DNA from: Lysobacterales bacterium
GTDB taxonomy: Bacteria; Pseudomonadota; Gammaproteobacteria; Xanthomonadales; Xanthomonadaceae
Length of the DNA: 5,247 nt
NCBI GenBank assembly: GCA_020442545.1
Contig: JAGRJX010000242.1
Location: 1-5,247, forward strand
Direction of reading: 5' to 3'
The notes under the pieces were generated by a model, which was not told where the DNA came from, ran no database searches, and saw only the letters and a program-made list of their open reading frames with translations. How positions within the stretch are numbered: the stretch's first letter is position 1; each line of letters begins with the position of its first letter. Of this stretch, positions 1 to 5,214 are shown piece by piece. Both the position numbers and the translations under genes were made by a program.

Positions 1-791
1 GGCGCTTCGTGGACGATCACGCAGCGGCCGGTCTTTTTCACCGATTCGTGGATGGTGTCGAAGTCCAGCGGCTTGAGCGTGGCGACATCGATCACCTCGG
101 CCGATATGCCCTCCTTCGCCAGCGCGTCAGCAGCCTCCAGGGTTTCCTTCACCTGCGAACCCCATGTCACCAGCGTCACGTCCTCGCCATCGCGCAGCAC
201 AAAACACATGTCCAGCGGCAGCGCCTCGCCGTCGTCGGGCACCTCTTCCTTGTACTGGCGGTAGATGCGCTTGGGCTCCATGAAGATGACCGGATCCGGG
301 TCGCGGATCGCCGCCAGCAGCAGGCCGTAGGCGCGGGCCGGCGACGACGGCAGCACCACGCGCAGGCCGGGAATGTTGGTGAACACGGCTTCGTTCGCCT
401 CGCTGTGATGCTCGGGCGCGCGGATGCCGCCGCCCCAGGGCACGCGCAGCACCATCGGGCAGCTCAGGCGACCGCGCGTGCGGTGACGGAAGCGCGCGGC
501 GTGGCAGACGATCTGGTCGACCATCGGATAGACGAAACCGTCGAACTGCACCTCGGCCACTGGACGCATGCCCTGCGAGGCGAGGCCCACCGTCAAACCG
601 GCAATCGTGGTTTCGTCCAGCGGTGTATCCAGCACACGCTCCGCGCCGAACTGCTTCTGCAGGCCGTCGGTGGCGCGGAACACGCCGCCGTTCACGCCGA
701 CATCCTCGCCCAGCACCAGCACGCTCTCGTCACGGCGCAGTTCGTGCGCCATGGCCTGGGTCAGGGCTTCAATGAGTGTAATGGCGGTCAT
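1..791 (-). CDS. pdhB: 2-oxoacid dehydrogenase E1 beta subunit (pyruvate/branched-chain type), C-terminus outside window
   Basis: Beta subunit of a heterotetrameric thiamine-diphosphate E1, which decarboxylates a 2-oxoacid and passes the acyl group to the lipoyl arm of a cytoplasmic E2. I translated it by hand: about 263 residues, open to the window edge, starting MTAITLIEALTQAMAHEL. Family marks are GEDVGVNGGVFRATDGL (residues 28-44), DTPLDETTIAG (55-65) with Glu60 at the place of the cofactor-activating glutamate, and APEHHSE (125-131) with His129 at the place of the catalytic His of the Bacillus stearothermophilus enzyme. The transketolase C-terminal domain begins near residue 200 (DVTLVTWGS). 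Relatives have about 325 residues, so roughly 60 are missing. The start is well set: GGGAGG (804-799) lies 7 bases before ATG, and the ATG shares one base with the alpha-subunit stop (TAATG), implying translational coupling. Pyruvate versus branched-chain substrate cannot be decided here, so the symbol is provisional. Confidence 0.93.
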   Translation of the reverse strand, partial: MTAITLIEALTQAMAHELRRDESVLVLGEDVGVNGGVFRATDGLQKQFGAERVLDTPLDETTIAGLTVGLASQGMRPVAEVQFDGFVYPMVDQIVCHAARFRHRTRGRLSCPMVLRVPWGGGIRAPEHHSEANEAVFTNIPGLRVVLPSSPARAYGLLLAAIRDPDPVIFMEPKRIYRQYKEEVPDDGEALPLDMCFVLRDGEDVTLVTWGSQVKETLEAADALAKEGISAEVIDVATLKPLDFDTIHESVKKTGRCVIVHEA

Positions 792-1861
792 TACTTCGCC
801 TCCCTTGCCAGCGCGGCGGCGCGCTGCTGCTCGAGATCAACCGGCAGCTCGGCGTAGAGATAGTCGAACATCGATTCCAATGGCTGCGGCTTGCTCTTCA
901 GGTAGGCATTGACCTCGATGTCGACGCGTTTGCCGCATTCCTCCAGCCAGGCCTTTTCGGTGATGTCGCTCCAGAAGCCGTTGTCGGTGAGGTATTTGCG
1001 CAATCGCAGGAACGGCTCCCGCTCCCAGGCTTCCTTGACCTGCTCGTCGGGCCGGTAGCGGCGCGCGTCATCGGCAGTGGTGTGGTCGGACAGGCGGTAG
1101 GTCATGAACTCGATGCAGCTGCCGCCTTCGCCCTTGCGCGCGCGCTCGACCGCGCGACGCATGCCTTCGAGCACGGCGATCAGGTCATTGCCATCCACCT
1201 GAAGGCAGTACAGTCCGCCTGCGATGCCCTTCTGCGCCAGCGTCTCTGCGCCGGTCTGCGCGTGGCGCGGCACCGAAATGGCCCAGCCGTTGTTGACGAT
1301 GCACTGGATGAACGGCAGCGAATAGGCACCGGCCGAGTTGATGGCGGCGTAGGTGTCGGTCTTCGACGAGCCACCGTCGCCGCAGCAGGTGACTGCGATG
1401 CGATCCTGCCCGCGCAGTTTGAACGACAGCGCCGCGCCGGCCGCGTACAGGCACTGCGTGGCAATCGGCACGCACCACGGATAGTCGTGTCTTGGCCCCT
1501 CGAAATCGTTGCCGCGCTCGTCGCCGCCCCAGTACATCAGCACCTCGCGAGGGTGGACGCCGCGGTGGAACTGCGCGCCGTACTCGCGATAGCTCGGTGC
1601 GAACACGTCCTCGGGGCGCATGGAAGCGCCAATGCCGACGTGCGTTGCCTCGTGACCCAGGCAGCTGGCGTAGGTGCCCAGCTTGCCGGTGCGCTGCAGC
1701 TTCACGGCCTTCTCGTCGAAGACGCGCAAGAACAGCATCTCCTTGAAGATCGACACCAGGCGTTTCGGGTCGGATGCGGCGGCGGGCGGATCCGAGGCCA
1801 GCGTGCCATCGGGTTTCAGGTACTGCAGGTATTCGATTTCGAATTCGGCGGCTGTCGACAT
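791..1861 (-). CDS. pdhA: 2-oxoacid dehydrogenase E1 alpha subunit (pyruvate/branched-chain type)
   Basis: Alpha subunit of the same E1; it supplies the Mg/thiamine-diphosphate site. It has 356 residues from ATG 1861, usual for the family. The cofactor motif runs from GDG (161-163) to NNGWAIS (190-196). The active-site loop reads YRLSDHTTADDARRYR (255-270), with His260 where the catalytic loop His of Bacillus PdhA lies. QRTGKLGTYAS (56-66) and DPKRLVSIFKEML (31-43) are also typical. The layout of loop and C-terminus resembles Bacillus PdhA more than the GHHSTSDD loop of classical BCKDH alpha, but such enzymes can accept both kinds of substrate. The frame stays open upstream to a TTG at 1933, but the extension (SPGTLDIKLAFPSSF...) lacks family character and covers the candidate promoter, so I use ATG 1861; its Shine-Dalgarno is weak. 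Oddity: the usual GDG-x-[ST]-[EQ]-G-D reads GDGGSSKTD, with Lys167 and Thr168. First gene of the unit; the beta gene follows with a one-base overlap. Confidence 0.93.
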   Translation of the reverse strand: MSTAAEFEIEYLQYLKPDGTLASDPPAAASDPKRLVSIFKEMLFLRVFDEKAVKLQRTGKLGTYASCLGHEATHVGIGASMRPEDVFAPSYREYGAQFHRGVHPREVLMYWGGDERGNDFEGPRHDYPWCVPIATQCLYAAGAALSFKLRGQDRIAVTCCGDGGSSKTDTYAAINSAGAYSLPFIQCIVNNGWAISVPRHAQTGAETLAQKGIAGGLYCLQVDGNDLIAVLEGMRRAVERARKGEGGSCIEFMTYRLSDHTTADDARRYRPDEQVKEAWEREPFLRLRKYLTDNGFWSDITEKAWLEECGKRVDIEVNAYLKSKPQPLESMFDYLYAELPVDLEQQRAAALAREAK

Positions 1862-1903
1862 GAGCGTGATTCCGACCCCGGAAAATGAGCTGGGAAAGGC
1901 CAA

Positions 1904-1915
1904 CTTGATATCAAG
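1904..1915. repeat. perfect 12-bp palindrome CTTGATATCAAG
   Basis: CTTGAT followed directly by ATCAAG, self-complementary over all 12 bases. It is AT-rich compared with its surroundings and overlaps the candidate -10 of the E1 promoter, about 45 bases before the E1 alpha ATG. It could be a repressor half-site pair; the regulator is not in the window. Confidence 0.5.
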
Positions 1916-1933
1916 CGTACCCGGGGAAGGCAA
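1905..1933 (-). promoter_or_regulatory. candidate promoter for the E1 alpha/beta unit
   Basis: On the minus strand TTGCCT (1933-1928) and TATCAA (1910-1905) are separated by exactly 17 bases, giving a plausible sigma70 promoter with a start near 1898 and a leader of about 37 bases. The -10 lies inside the perfect palindrome 1904-1915. This is a consensus match by eye only; high GC makes such matches uncertain. Confidence 0.3.
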
Positions 1934-1943
1934 GGGATGCGAT

Positions 1944-1972
1944 TTCGGAATCCCGATTCCGGTGCGTACACT
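1944..1972 (+). promoter_or_regulatory. candidate promoter for tryptophan 2,3-dioxygenase
   Basis: TTCGGA (1944-1949), a 17-base spacer, then TACACT (1967-1972), predicting a start near 1979 and a leader of about 50 bases. The -35 is weak (3 of 6) and the -10 moderate (4 of 6), as expected if an activator helps. Its -35 lies only 10 bases from the -35 of the divergent E1 promoter. Confidence 0.3.
1946..1961. promoter_or_regulatory. inverted repeat CGGAATC-CC-GATTCCG, possible operator
   Basis: Two perfect 7-base arms (1946-1952 and 1955-1961) with a 2-base spacer, in the divergent gap between the E1 unit and the tryptophan dioxygenase. It covers the end of the candidate -35 and the spacer of the rightward promoter, a typical operator position. 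A further single arm, GATTCCG, lies at 1868-1874, next to the E1 alpha start. What binds it, if anything, cannot be told from the sequence. Confidence 0.4.
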
Positions 1973-2029
1973 GCGCTCTCACGGAGTCAATCGCCGACCC
2001 CATACGCTAACGCAGGTATTGCCGTCATC

Positions 2030-2899
2030 ATGGATCCGAACGAAAACCGTCGTGCTCTCGAAGTGGGCATCGCCATCGACCTGCAGCGTGACAGCAGCTA
2101 CGGCGGCTACCTGGGGCTCGACCAGCTGCTCAGCGCCCAGCATCCGCACAGCGTTCCGCCCCACCATGACGAAATGCTGTTCATCATCCAGCATCAGGTG
2201 TCCGAGCTGTGGCTGAAATTGATCATTCACGAGCTGGGGGCCGCGCTGCAGCATCTGCGCGAGGACGATCTCGGGCCGTGCCTGAAGATTCTCGCCCGGG
2301 TCAAGCAGGTGCAGCGGCAGTTGTTCGAGCAATGGGCGGTGCTGGAAACGCTGACCCCGTCGGAATACGTCCAGTTTCGCGGCGCGCTGGGTAGCGCGTC
2401 GGGATTCCAGTCGCTGCAGTACCGGCTGGTGGAGTTCCTGCTGGGCAACAAGAATGCCGACATGATCGCGCTGTTCGCGCATGCGCCCGAGCAGCAGGAT
2501 GTGCTGCGCGCGGTGCTCGAAGCGCCGTCGCTGTACGACGAGTTCCTGCGCTACCTTTCGCGCCACGGCCATGCGGTGCCGGCAGAATGCGTGGAGCGCG
2601 ACTTCTCCGAGCCGCACCGGCGCAATCCGGCACTGGTGCCGGTGTTCAAGCGCATCTACGAGGACACCGAGTCGCACTGGTCGGCGTATCACCTGTGCGA
2701 GCAGCTGGTCGACGTGGAGGAGAGCTTCCAGCTCTGGCGCTTCCGCCACATGAAGACGGTCGAACGCATCATCGGTTACAAGCGCGGCACGGGAGGCTCC
2801 AGCGGCGTCGGATTCCTGAAGCAGGCGCTGGAGCTGACGTTCTTCCCGGAACTGTTCGAAGTGCGCACGGTGCTTGAGAATCGGCACGTCGCGGAATGA
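2030..2899 (+). CDS. kynA: tryptophan 2,3-dioxygenase
   Basis: Cytoplasmic heme enzyme that inserts O2 into L-tryptophan to give N-formylkynurenine, the first step of the kynurenine pathway. It has 289 residues; the X. campestris enzyme has 298. From ATG 2030 all known key residues fall at the X. campestris positions: active-site His55 in FIIQHQ (51-56), Tyr113 in TPSEY, carboxylate-binding Arg117, proximal heme His240 in QLWRFRHM (234-241), and Thr254 in KRGTGGSSG (251-259). This agreement, with YGGYLGLDQLLSAQ (24-37), fixes the start although the Shine-Dalgarno is poor (AGG at 2014-2016, 13 bases upstream). The frame runs open upstream to 1937, but those 31 residues are not family-like and cross the candidate promoter. 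It is divergent from the E1 unit; the POT gene follows on the same strand after 208 bases. No formamidase or kynureninase gene lies beside it here. Confidence 0.97.
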   Translation: MDPNENRRALEVGIAIDLQRDSSYGGYLGLDQLLSAQHPHSVPPHHDEMLFIIQHQVSELWLKLIIHELGAALQHLREDDLGPCLKILARVKQVQRQLFEQWAVLETLTPSEYVQFRGALGSASGFQSLQYRLVEFLLGNKNADMIALFAHAPEQQDVLRAVLEAPSLYDEFLRYLSRHGHAVPAECVERDFSEPHRRNPALVPVFKRIYEDTESHWSAYHLCEQLVDVEESFQLWRFRHMKTVERIIGYKRGTGGSSGVGFLKQALELTFFPELFEVRTVLENRHVAE

Positions 2900-2909
2900 A
2901 TCTCATGGT

Positions 2910-2926
2910 GCGGCGCAACATGCCGC
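2910..2926 (+). terminator. weak hairpin after the dioxygenase gene
   Basis: GCGGC (2910-2914) and GCCGC (2922-2926) form a 5-bp stem with a 7-base loop, 10 bases past the dioxygenase stop, followed by TGGTTTG. The stem is short and the T-run poor, so termination here is doubtful. Confidence 0.2.
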
Positions 2927-2930
2927 TGGT

Positions 2931-2960
2931 TTGACGCGCTACCCCGCCAACGGGTAAACC
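2931..2960 (+). promoter_or_regulatory. candidate promoter for the POT transporter
   Basis: TTGACG (2931-2936), an 18-base spacer, then TAAACC (2955-2960). The -35 is good (5 of 6), the -10 weak (3 of 6). A second TTGACG lies exactly 40 bases on at 2971-2976 but has no acceptable -10. I see no promoter-like pair in the 58 bases between the hairpin at 3026-3043 and the transporter ATG, which makes an upstream start more likely. Confidence 0.2.
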
Positions 2961-2992
2961 ATTGCGGCCTTTGACGGCGGATTCCACCCGGC

Positions 2993-3010
2993 TTCCGGTT
3001 CCGATTCCGC
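2993..3010 (+). repeat. three tandem TTCCGN hexamers
   Basis: TTCCGG, TTCCGA and TTCCGC lie head to tail, ending directly before the AGGAG at 3011. The middle and last units contain GATTCCG (3003-3009), the arm of the inverted repeat at 1946-1961. Possibly a binding site, possibly chance. Confidence 0.4.
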
Positions 3011-3021
3011 AGGAGAATGTA

Positions 3022-3087
3022 GTGTGGCCCCGTTGTCGGGGCCGTTTTGTGTACGGCGCCCTGCGCGTGCCGACAACATCCGATTGA
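3022..3087 (+). CDS. possible 21-codon leader peptide across the hairpin (speculative)
   Basis: AGGAG (3011-3015) is the best Shine-Dalgarno in this gap, yet no accepted gene starts behind it. Six bases on, GTG at 3022 opens a frame that reads VWPRCRGRFVYGALRVPTTSD and stops at TGA 3085-3087. Codon 2 is tryptophan, and the frame runs through the whole hairpin 3026-3043, so ribosomes on it would disrupt the hairpin. A second GTG at 3024, 8 bases from AGGAG, opens the transporter frame instead. Coding is unproven; the length and single Trp codon are compatible with chance. Confidence 0.15.
   Translation: MWPRCRGRFVYGALRVPTTSD
3026..3050 (+). terminator. rho-independent terminator or attenuator before the POT gene
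   Basis: Perfect 7-bp G/C stem GGCCCCG (3026-3032) and CGGGGCC (3037-3043) with loop TTGT, followed by GTTTTGT. It lies 127 bases after the dioxygenase stop and 58 bases before the transporter ATG. It may simply end the dioxygenase transcript. Because no promoter is evident downstream of it, it may instead be an attenuator in the transporter leader. Confidence 0.6.
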
Positions 3088-3107
3088 CCCTGGGGAGACT
3101 TTCCGCG

Positions 3108-4610
3108 ATGAGCAATACCGCCGCCACTCACGGCTCCAACGAACTGCCCGAGTTCAAGACCGTACTCGGTCATCCGCGTCCCCTGTGGATGCTCTTCATG
3201 ACCGAGTTCTGGGAACGCTTTGCGTTCTACGGGATGCGCTGGGCGCTGACGCTCTACATCGTCGCACAGTTCTACGACGGCAGCGGTGAGGGCGAAGCAC
3301 CTGCCAATGCGCTTTACGGCGCCTACCTGGCGCTGGTCTATGCCGCGGCCATCTTCGGCGGCTACGTTGCCGACAAGATGATCGGCTACCAGCGGGCGAT
3401 CCTGCTTGGCGCCCTGATCATGGCGGTCGGGCTGTTCATGGTTGCGTTGCCGGACCAGAGCCTGTTCAAGCTGGGACTGGCCGTCACCATCGTGGGCAAC
3501 GGCCTGTTCAAGCCGATCATCTCGACGATGGTCGGCAAGCTGTATGCCACGGGTGATGAACGTCGGGATTCCGGCTTCACCATCTTCTACATGGGCATCA
3601 ATGCGGGTGCGTTCATCGCGCCGATCCTGACCGGCATCTTCGCCGAGAACATCTTCGGCTCCGCTGAAATGCCGGCCTACAAGGCGGTGTTCATCGCCGC
3701 GGCCATCGGCATGGTTATCAGCCTGATCTGGTTCTGGTTCGGCCGCCACCAGCTCAAGGGCATTGGTGCTCCGCCGGCAGAAGCTCCAGGACTGGGGCGG
3801 GTGTTCATGGTGGCGGCAGGTGCACTCGCCGCTATTCCGCTCGTCTACTTCCTGCTGACCATCGATGCCACCACGTTGCAGTGGATTCTGATGGCGCTGT
3901 TCATCGTGCCGGCGGTGGTGCTGTTGGCAGAGGGTGTTCGCGAAGGCAGCATGGCGCGCGACATGGTGATCGCCATGCTGATCATCTTCGGCTTCAACGT
4001 GCTGTTCTGGATGTTCTTCGAGCAGGCCGGCTCGAGCTTCAACTTCCTCGCCGACAAGATCGTCAATCGCGAGTTTGGTGGCTGGACCTTCCCGGTGGGC
4101 TGGTTCCAGTCGGTGAACTCCATCGCCATCATCACCCTGGCGCCGATCCTGGCCTGGCTGTGGGTGCGGATGGGCAAGCGCAATCCCTCGATCCCTCGCA
4201 AATTCGGTCTGGGCCTGATCTTCAACGGCCTGGCATTCCTGCTGCTGGTGTTCGCGCTGAGCAAACTGGTCGATCCGGCGACCATGAAGATCCCGTTCTG
4301 GACCCTGTTCATGGTCTACGTGATCCAGTCCGTAGGTGAGTTGTGCCTGTCACCGATTGGCCTGTCGATGACCACCAAGCTGGCGCCGTCGCGCCTTGGC
4401 GGCCTGGCCATGGGTTGCTGGTTCCTGTCGATTTCCATCGGCAACAACCTGTCCGGCCTGTTCGCGGCCAGCGTCAGTGGTGAAGCCGGCATGACGGTCG
4501 CTTCGGCGCAGGTCGGCTACAACTTCGGCTTCTATGCGCTGGTGGGTGCCGGTGTGGTGCTGTTCCTTGCCGCGCCGCTGGTCCAGCGCCTGATGCACGG
4601 CGCGAAGTGA
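3108..4610 (+). CDS. proton-dependent oligopeptide transporter (POT/PTR2 family)
   Basis: Inner-membrane proton symporter of the major facilitator superfamily, family members of which import di- and tripeptides. It has 500 residues, typical for bacteria, and is hydrophobic throughout with about 12-14 helices. Seen in order: EFWERFAFYG (33-42), the helix-1 proton-coupling motif ExxERFxYYG with Phe in place of the first Tyr; Lys135 in GNGLFKPIIS, the helix-4 lysine needed for peptide binding; the PTR2 signature FTIFYMGINAGAF (157-169); FWMFFEQAGSS (300-310) with helix-7 Glu305; and GELCLSPIG (410-418) with helix-10 Glu411. All main charged residues are present, so it should be active. I use ATG 3108, with GGGGAG (3092-3097) 10 bases upstream; the protein then begins with a short hydrophilic tail, as relatives do. 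GTG 3024 is in frame, would add 28 residues and has a better Shine-Dalgarno, but begins inside the hairpin region. The exact substrate is unknown; the neighbouring dioxygenase hints at peptide/tryptophan catabolism. Confidence 0.93.
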   Translation: MSNTAATHGSNELPEFKTVLGHPRPLWMLFMTEFWERFAFYGMRWALTLYIVAQFYDGSGEGEAPANALYGAYLALVYAAAIFGGYVADKMIGYQRAILLGALIMAVGLFMVALPDQSLFKLGLAVTIVGNGLFKPIISTMVGKLYATGDERRDSGFTIFYMGINAGAFIAPILTGIFAENIFGSAEMPAYKAVFIAAAIGMVISLIWFWFGRHQLKGIGAPPAEAPGLGRVFMVAAGALAAIPLVYFLLTIDATTLQWILMALFIVPAVVLLAEGVREGSMARDMVIAMLIIFGFNVLFWMFFEQAGSSFNFLADKIVNREFGGWTFPVGWFQSVNSIAIITLAPILAWLWVRMGKRNPSIPRKFGLGLIFNGLAFLLLVFALSKLVDPATMKIPFWTLFMVYVIQSVGELCLSPIGLSMTTKLAPSRLGGLAMGCWFLSISIGNNLSGLFAASVSGEAGMTVASAQVGYNFGFYALVGAGVVLFLAAPLVQRLMHGAK

Positions 4611-4618
4611 CGGCAGGA

Positions 4619-4635
4619 TGTCGGCGTCCCCGACA
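4619..4635. repeat. inverted repeat TGTCGG-CGTCC-CCGACA
   Basis: Perfect 6-bp stem with a 5-base loop, 8 bases past the transporter stop. No T-run follows. It abuts the next inverted repeat without a gap. Confidence 0.4.
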
Positions 4636-4649
4636 GGCCATGGATGGCC
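4636..4649. repeat. inverted repeat GGCCAT-GG-ATGGCC
   Basis: Perfect 6-base arms with a 2-base centre, directly after the inverted repeat 4619-4635. The 2-base centre is too tight for an RNA hairpin without opening the inner pairs, so a protein site or chance is as likely as RNA structure. Confidence 0.35.
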
Positions 4650-4680
4650 GGTGATCCGGGATCCAGGCAGACAATGACAA

Positions 4681-4706
4681 CCCCGGCAGGTCGCGGCCTG
4701 CCGGGG
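4681..4706. terminator. strong 10-bp hairpin between the POT gene and the small membrane gene
   Basis: Perfect 10-bp G/C-rich stem CCCCGGCAGG (4681-4690) and CCTGCCGGGG (4697-4706) with loop TCGCGG. Rightward it is followed by ACTTGG, a poor T-run; on the minus strand it is followed by TTGTCATTG, somewhat better. It ends 32 bases before the GTG of the next gene. It likely stops or thins transcription coming from the transporter, or stabilises its mRNA end. Confidence 0.5.
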
Positions 4707-4738
4707 ACTTGGCAAGCCAATGCAAGCGAGGTGATGTC

Positions 4739-5164
4739 GTGAGTAGCAACAAACCACCGGTCTGGTTCTGGATTGTCAGCGTGATTGCGCTGCTGTGGAA
4801 CATGCTTGGCGTGATGGCCTTTGTCGGGCAGATGATGATGACGCCGGATATGCTGGCGCAGCTGCCGGAAGCCCAGCGTGTCGCCATCGAAACGCGCCCG
4901 ATGTGGGCGACCATCGCCTTCGGCATTGCGGTGTTCGGCGGCGCCATCGGGTCTGCACTACTGCTGATCCGCAGCCGCATGGCCAAGGGCATGCTCCTGG
5001 CCTCCCTGCTGGCGGTGATCGTTCAGATGAGTCAGGCGCTGTATTCCAGCAATTTGTCGGACTTCGGTCCCGGTGGCATCGTGATGACGATCATGATCAT
5101 CGTCATCGCCGTACTGCTGGTCTGGCTGGCATCGGTGAGTCGCCGCAAAGGCTGGTTGCGCTAG
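4739..5164 (+). CDS. small four-helix inner-membrane protein, function unknown
   Basis: It has 141 residues starting at GTG 4739, chosen because GAGGTGA (4728-4734), a near-perfect Shine-Dalgarno, lies just upstream with normal spacing; the frame is open back to 4709 but that part crosses the Shine-Dalgarno. Four hydrophobic stretches are visible at about residues 9-31, 55-77, 84-101 and 112-131. Between the first two is a polar loop, TPDMLAQLPEAQRVAIETRP (35-54), and the protein ends in a basic tail, SRRKGWLR (134-141). The N-terminal PPVWFWIVSVIALLWNMLGVMAF and the loop recall a small membrane family in proteobacteria and Bacteroidetes that is sometimes named a sugar transporter without good support; that link is from memory. 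No catalytic or metal-binding motif is seen. A strong hairpin separates it from the transporter, so it may be transcribed separately. Confidence 0.85.
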   Translation: MSSNKPPVWFWIVSVIALLWNMLGVMAFVGQMMMTPDMLAQLPEAQRVAIETRPMWATIAFGIAVFGGAIGSALLLIRSRMAKGMLLASLLAVIVQMSQALYSSNLSDFGPGGIVMTIMIIVIAVLLVWLASVSRRKGWLR

Positions 5165-5195
5165 GGCAACGCTGAACAAGTATCCGTCGCCGTCA

Positions 5196-5214
5196 CCGCA
5201 CGCCCGTCGTGCGG
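5196..5214 (+). terminator. hairpin after the small membrane gene
   Basis: Perfect 7-bp stem CCGCACG (5196-5202) and CGTGCGG (5208-5214) with loop CCCGT, 31 bases past the stop. GTTGAG follows, so the T-run is poor. A flanking 6-base pair, TCGCCG (5187-5192) with CGGCGA (5227-5232), could extend the fold. A likely but imperfect terminator; nothing else is seen in 5165-5247. Confidence 0.4.

Noticed and set aside
9..857. Long plus-strand open frame (282 codons) opposite the E1 beta gene.
   Set aside because: It is the reverse shadow of a high-GC gene with clear E1 beta motifs; its translation is His/Arg/Gln/Ala-rich with no family character.
1862..1933. N-terminal extension of E1 alpha from TTG 1933.
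   Set aside because: TTG is a rare start, the added residues are not family-like, and the stretch holds the candidate promoter and a palindrome.
1979..2887. 302-codon minus-strand frame opposite the dioxygenase gene.
   Set aside because: Shadow of the kynA codon pattern; all conserved dioxygenase residues are on the plus strand.
2940..2956. Small inverted repeat TACCC...GGGTA after the dioxygenase gene.
   Set aside because: Five-base arms with a seven-base loop and no T-run are expected by chance at this GC content; it also overlaps the candidate promoter.
3017..3022. ATG-TAG start-stop unit right behind AGGAG.
   Set aside because: Only one base separates AGGAG from the ATG, too close for initiation; the GTG codons at 3022 and 3024 have proper spacing.
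2769..3749. 326-codon minus-strand frame spanning the end of the dioxygenase, the gap and the start of the transporter.
   Set aside because: It runs antisense through two well-supported genes, has shadow-like composition (Asp/Arg/Gln/His-rich) and shows no recognisable domain.
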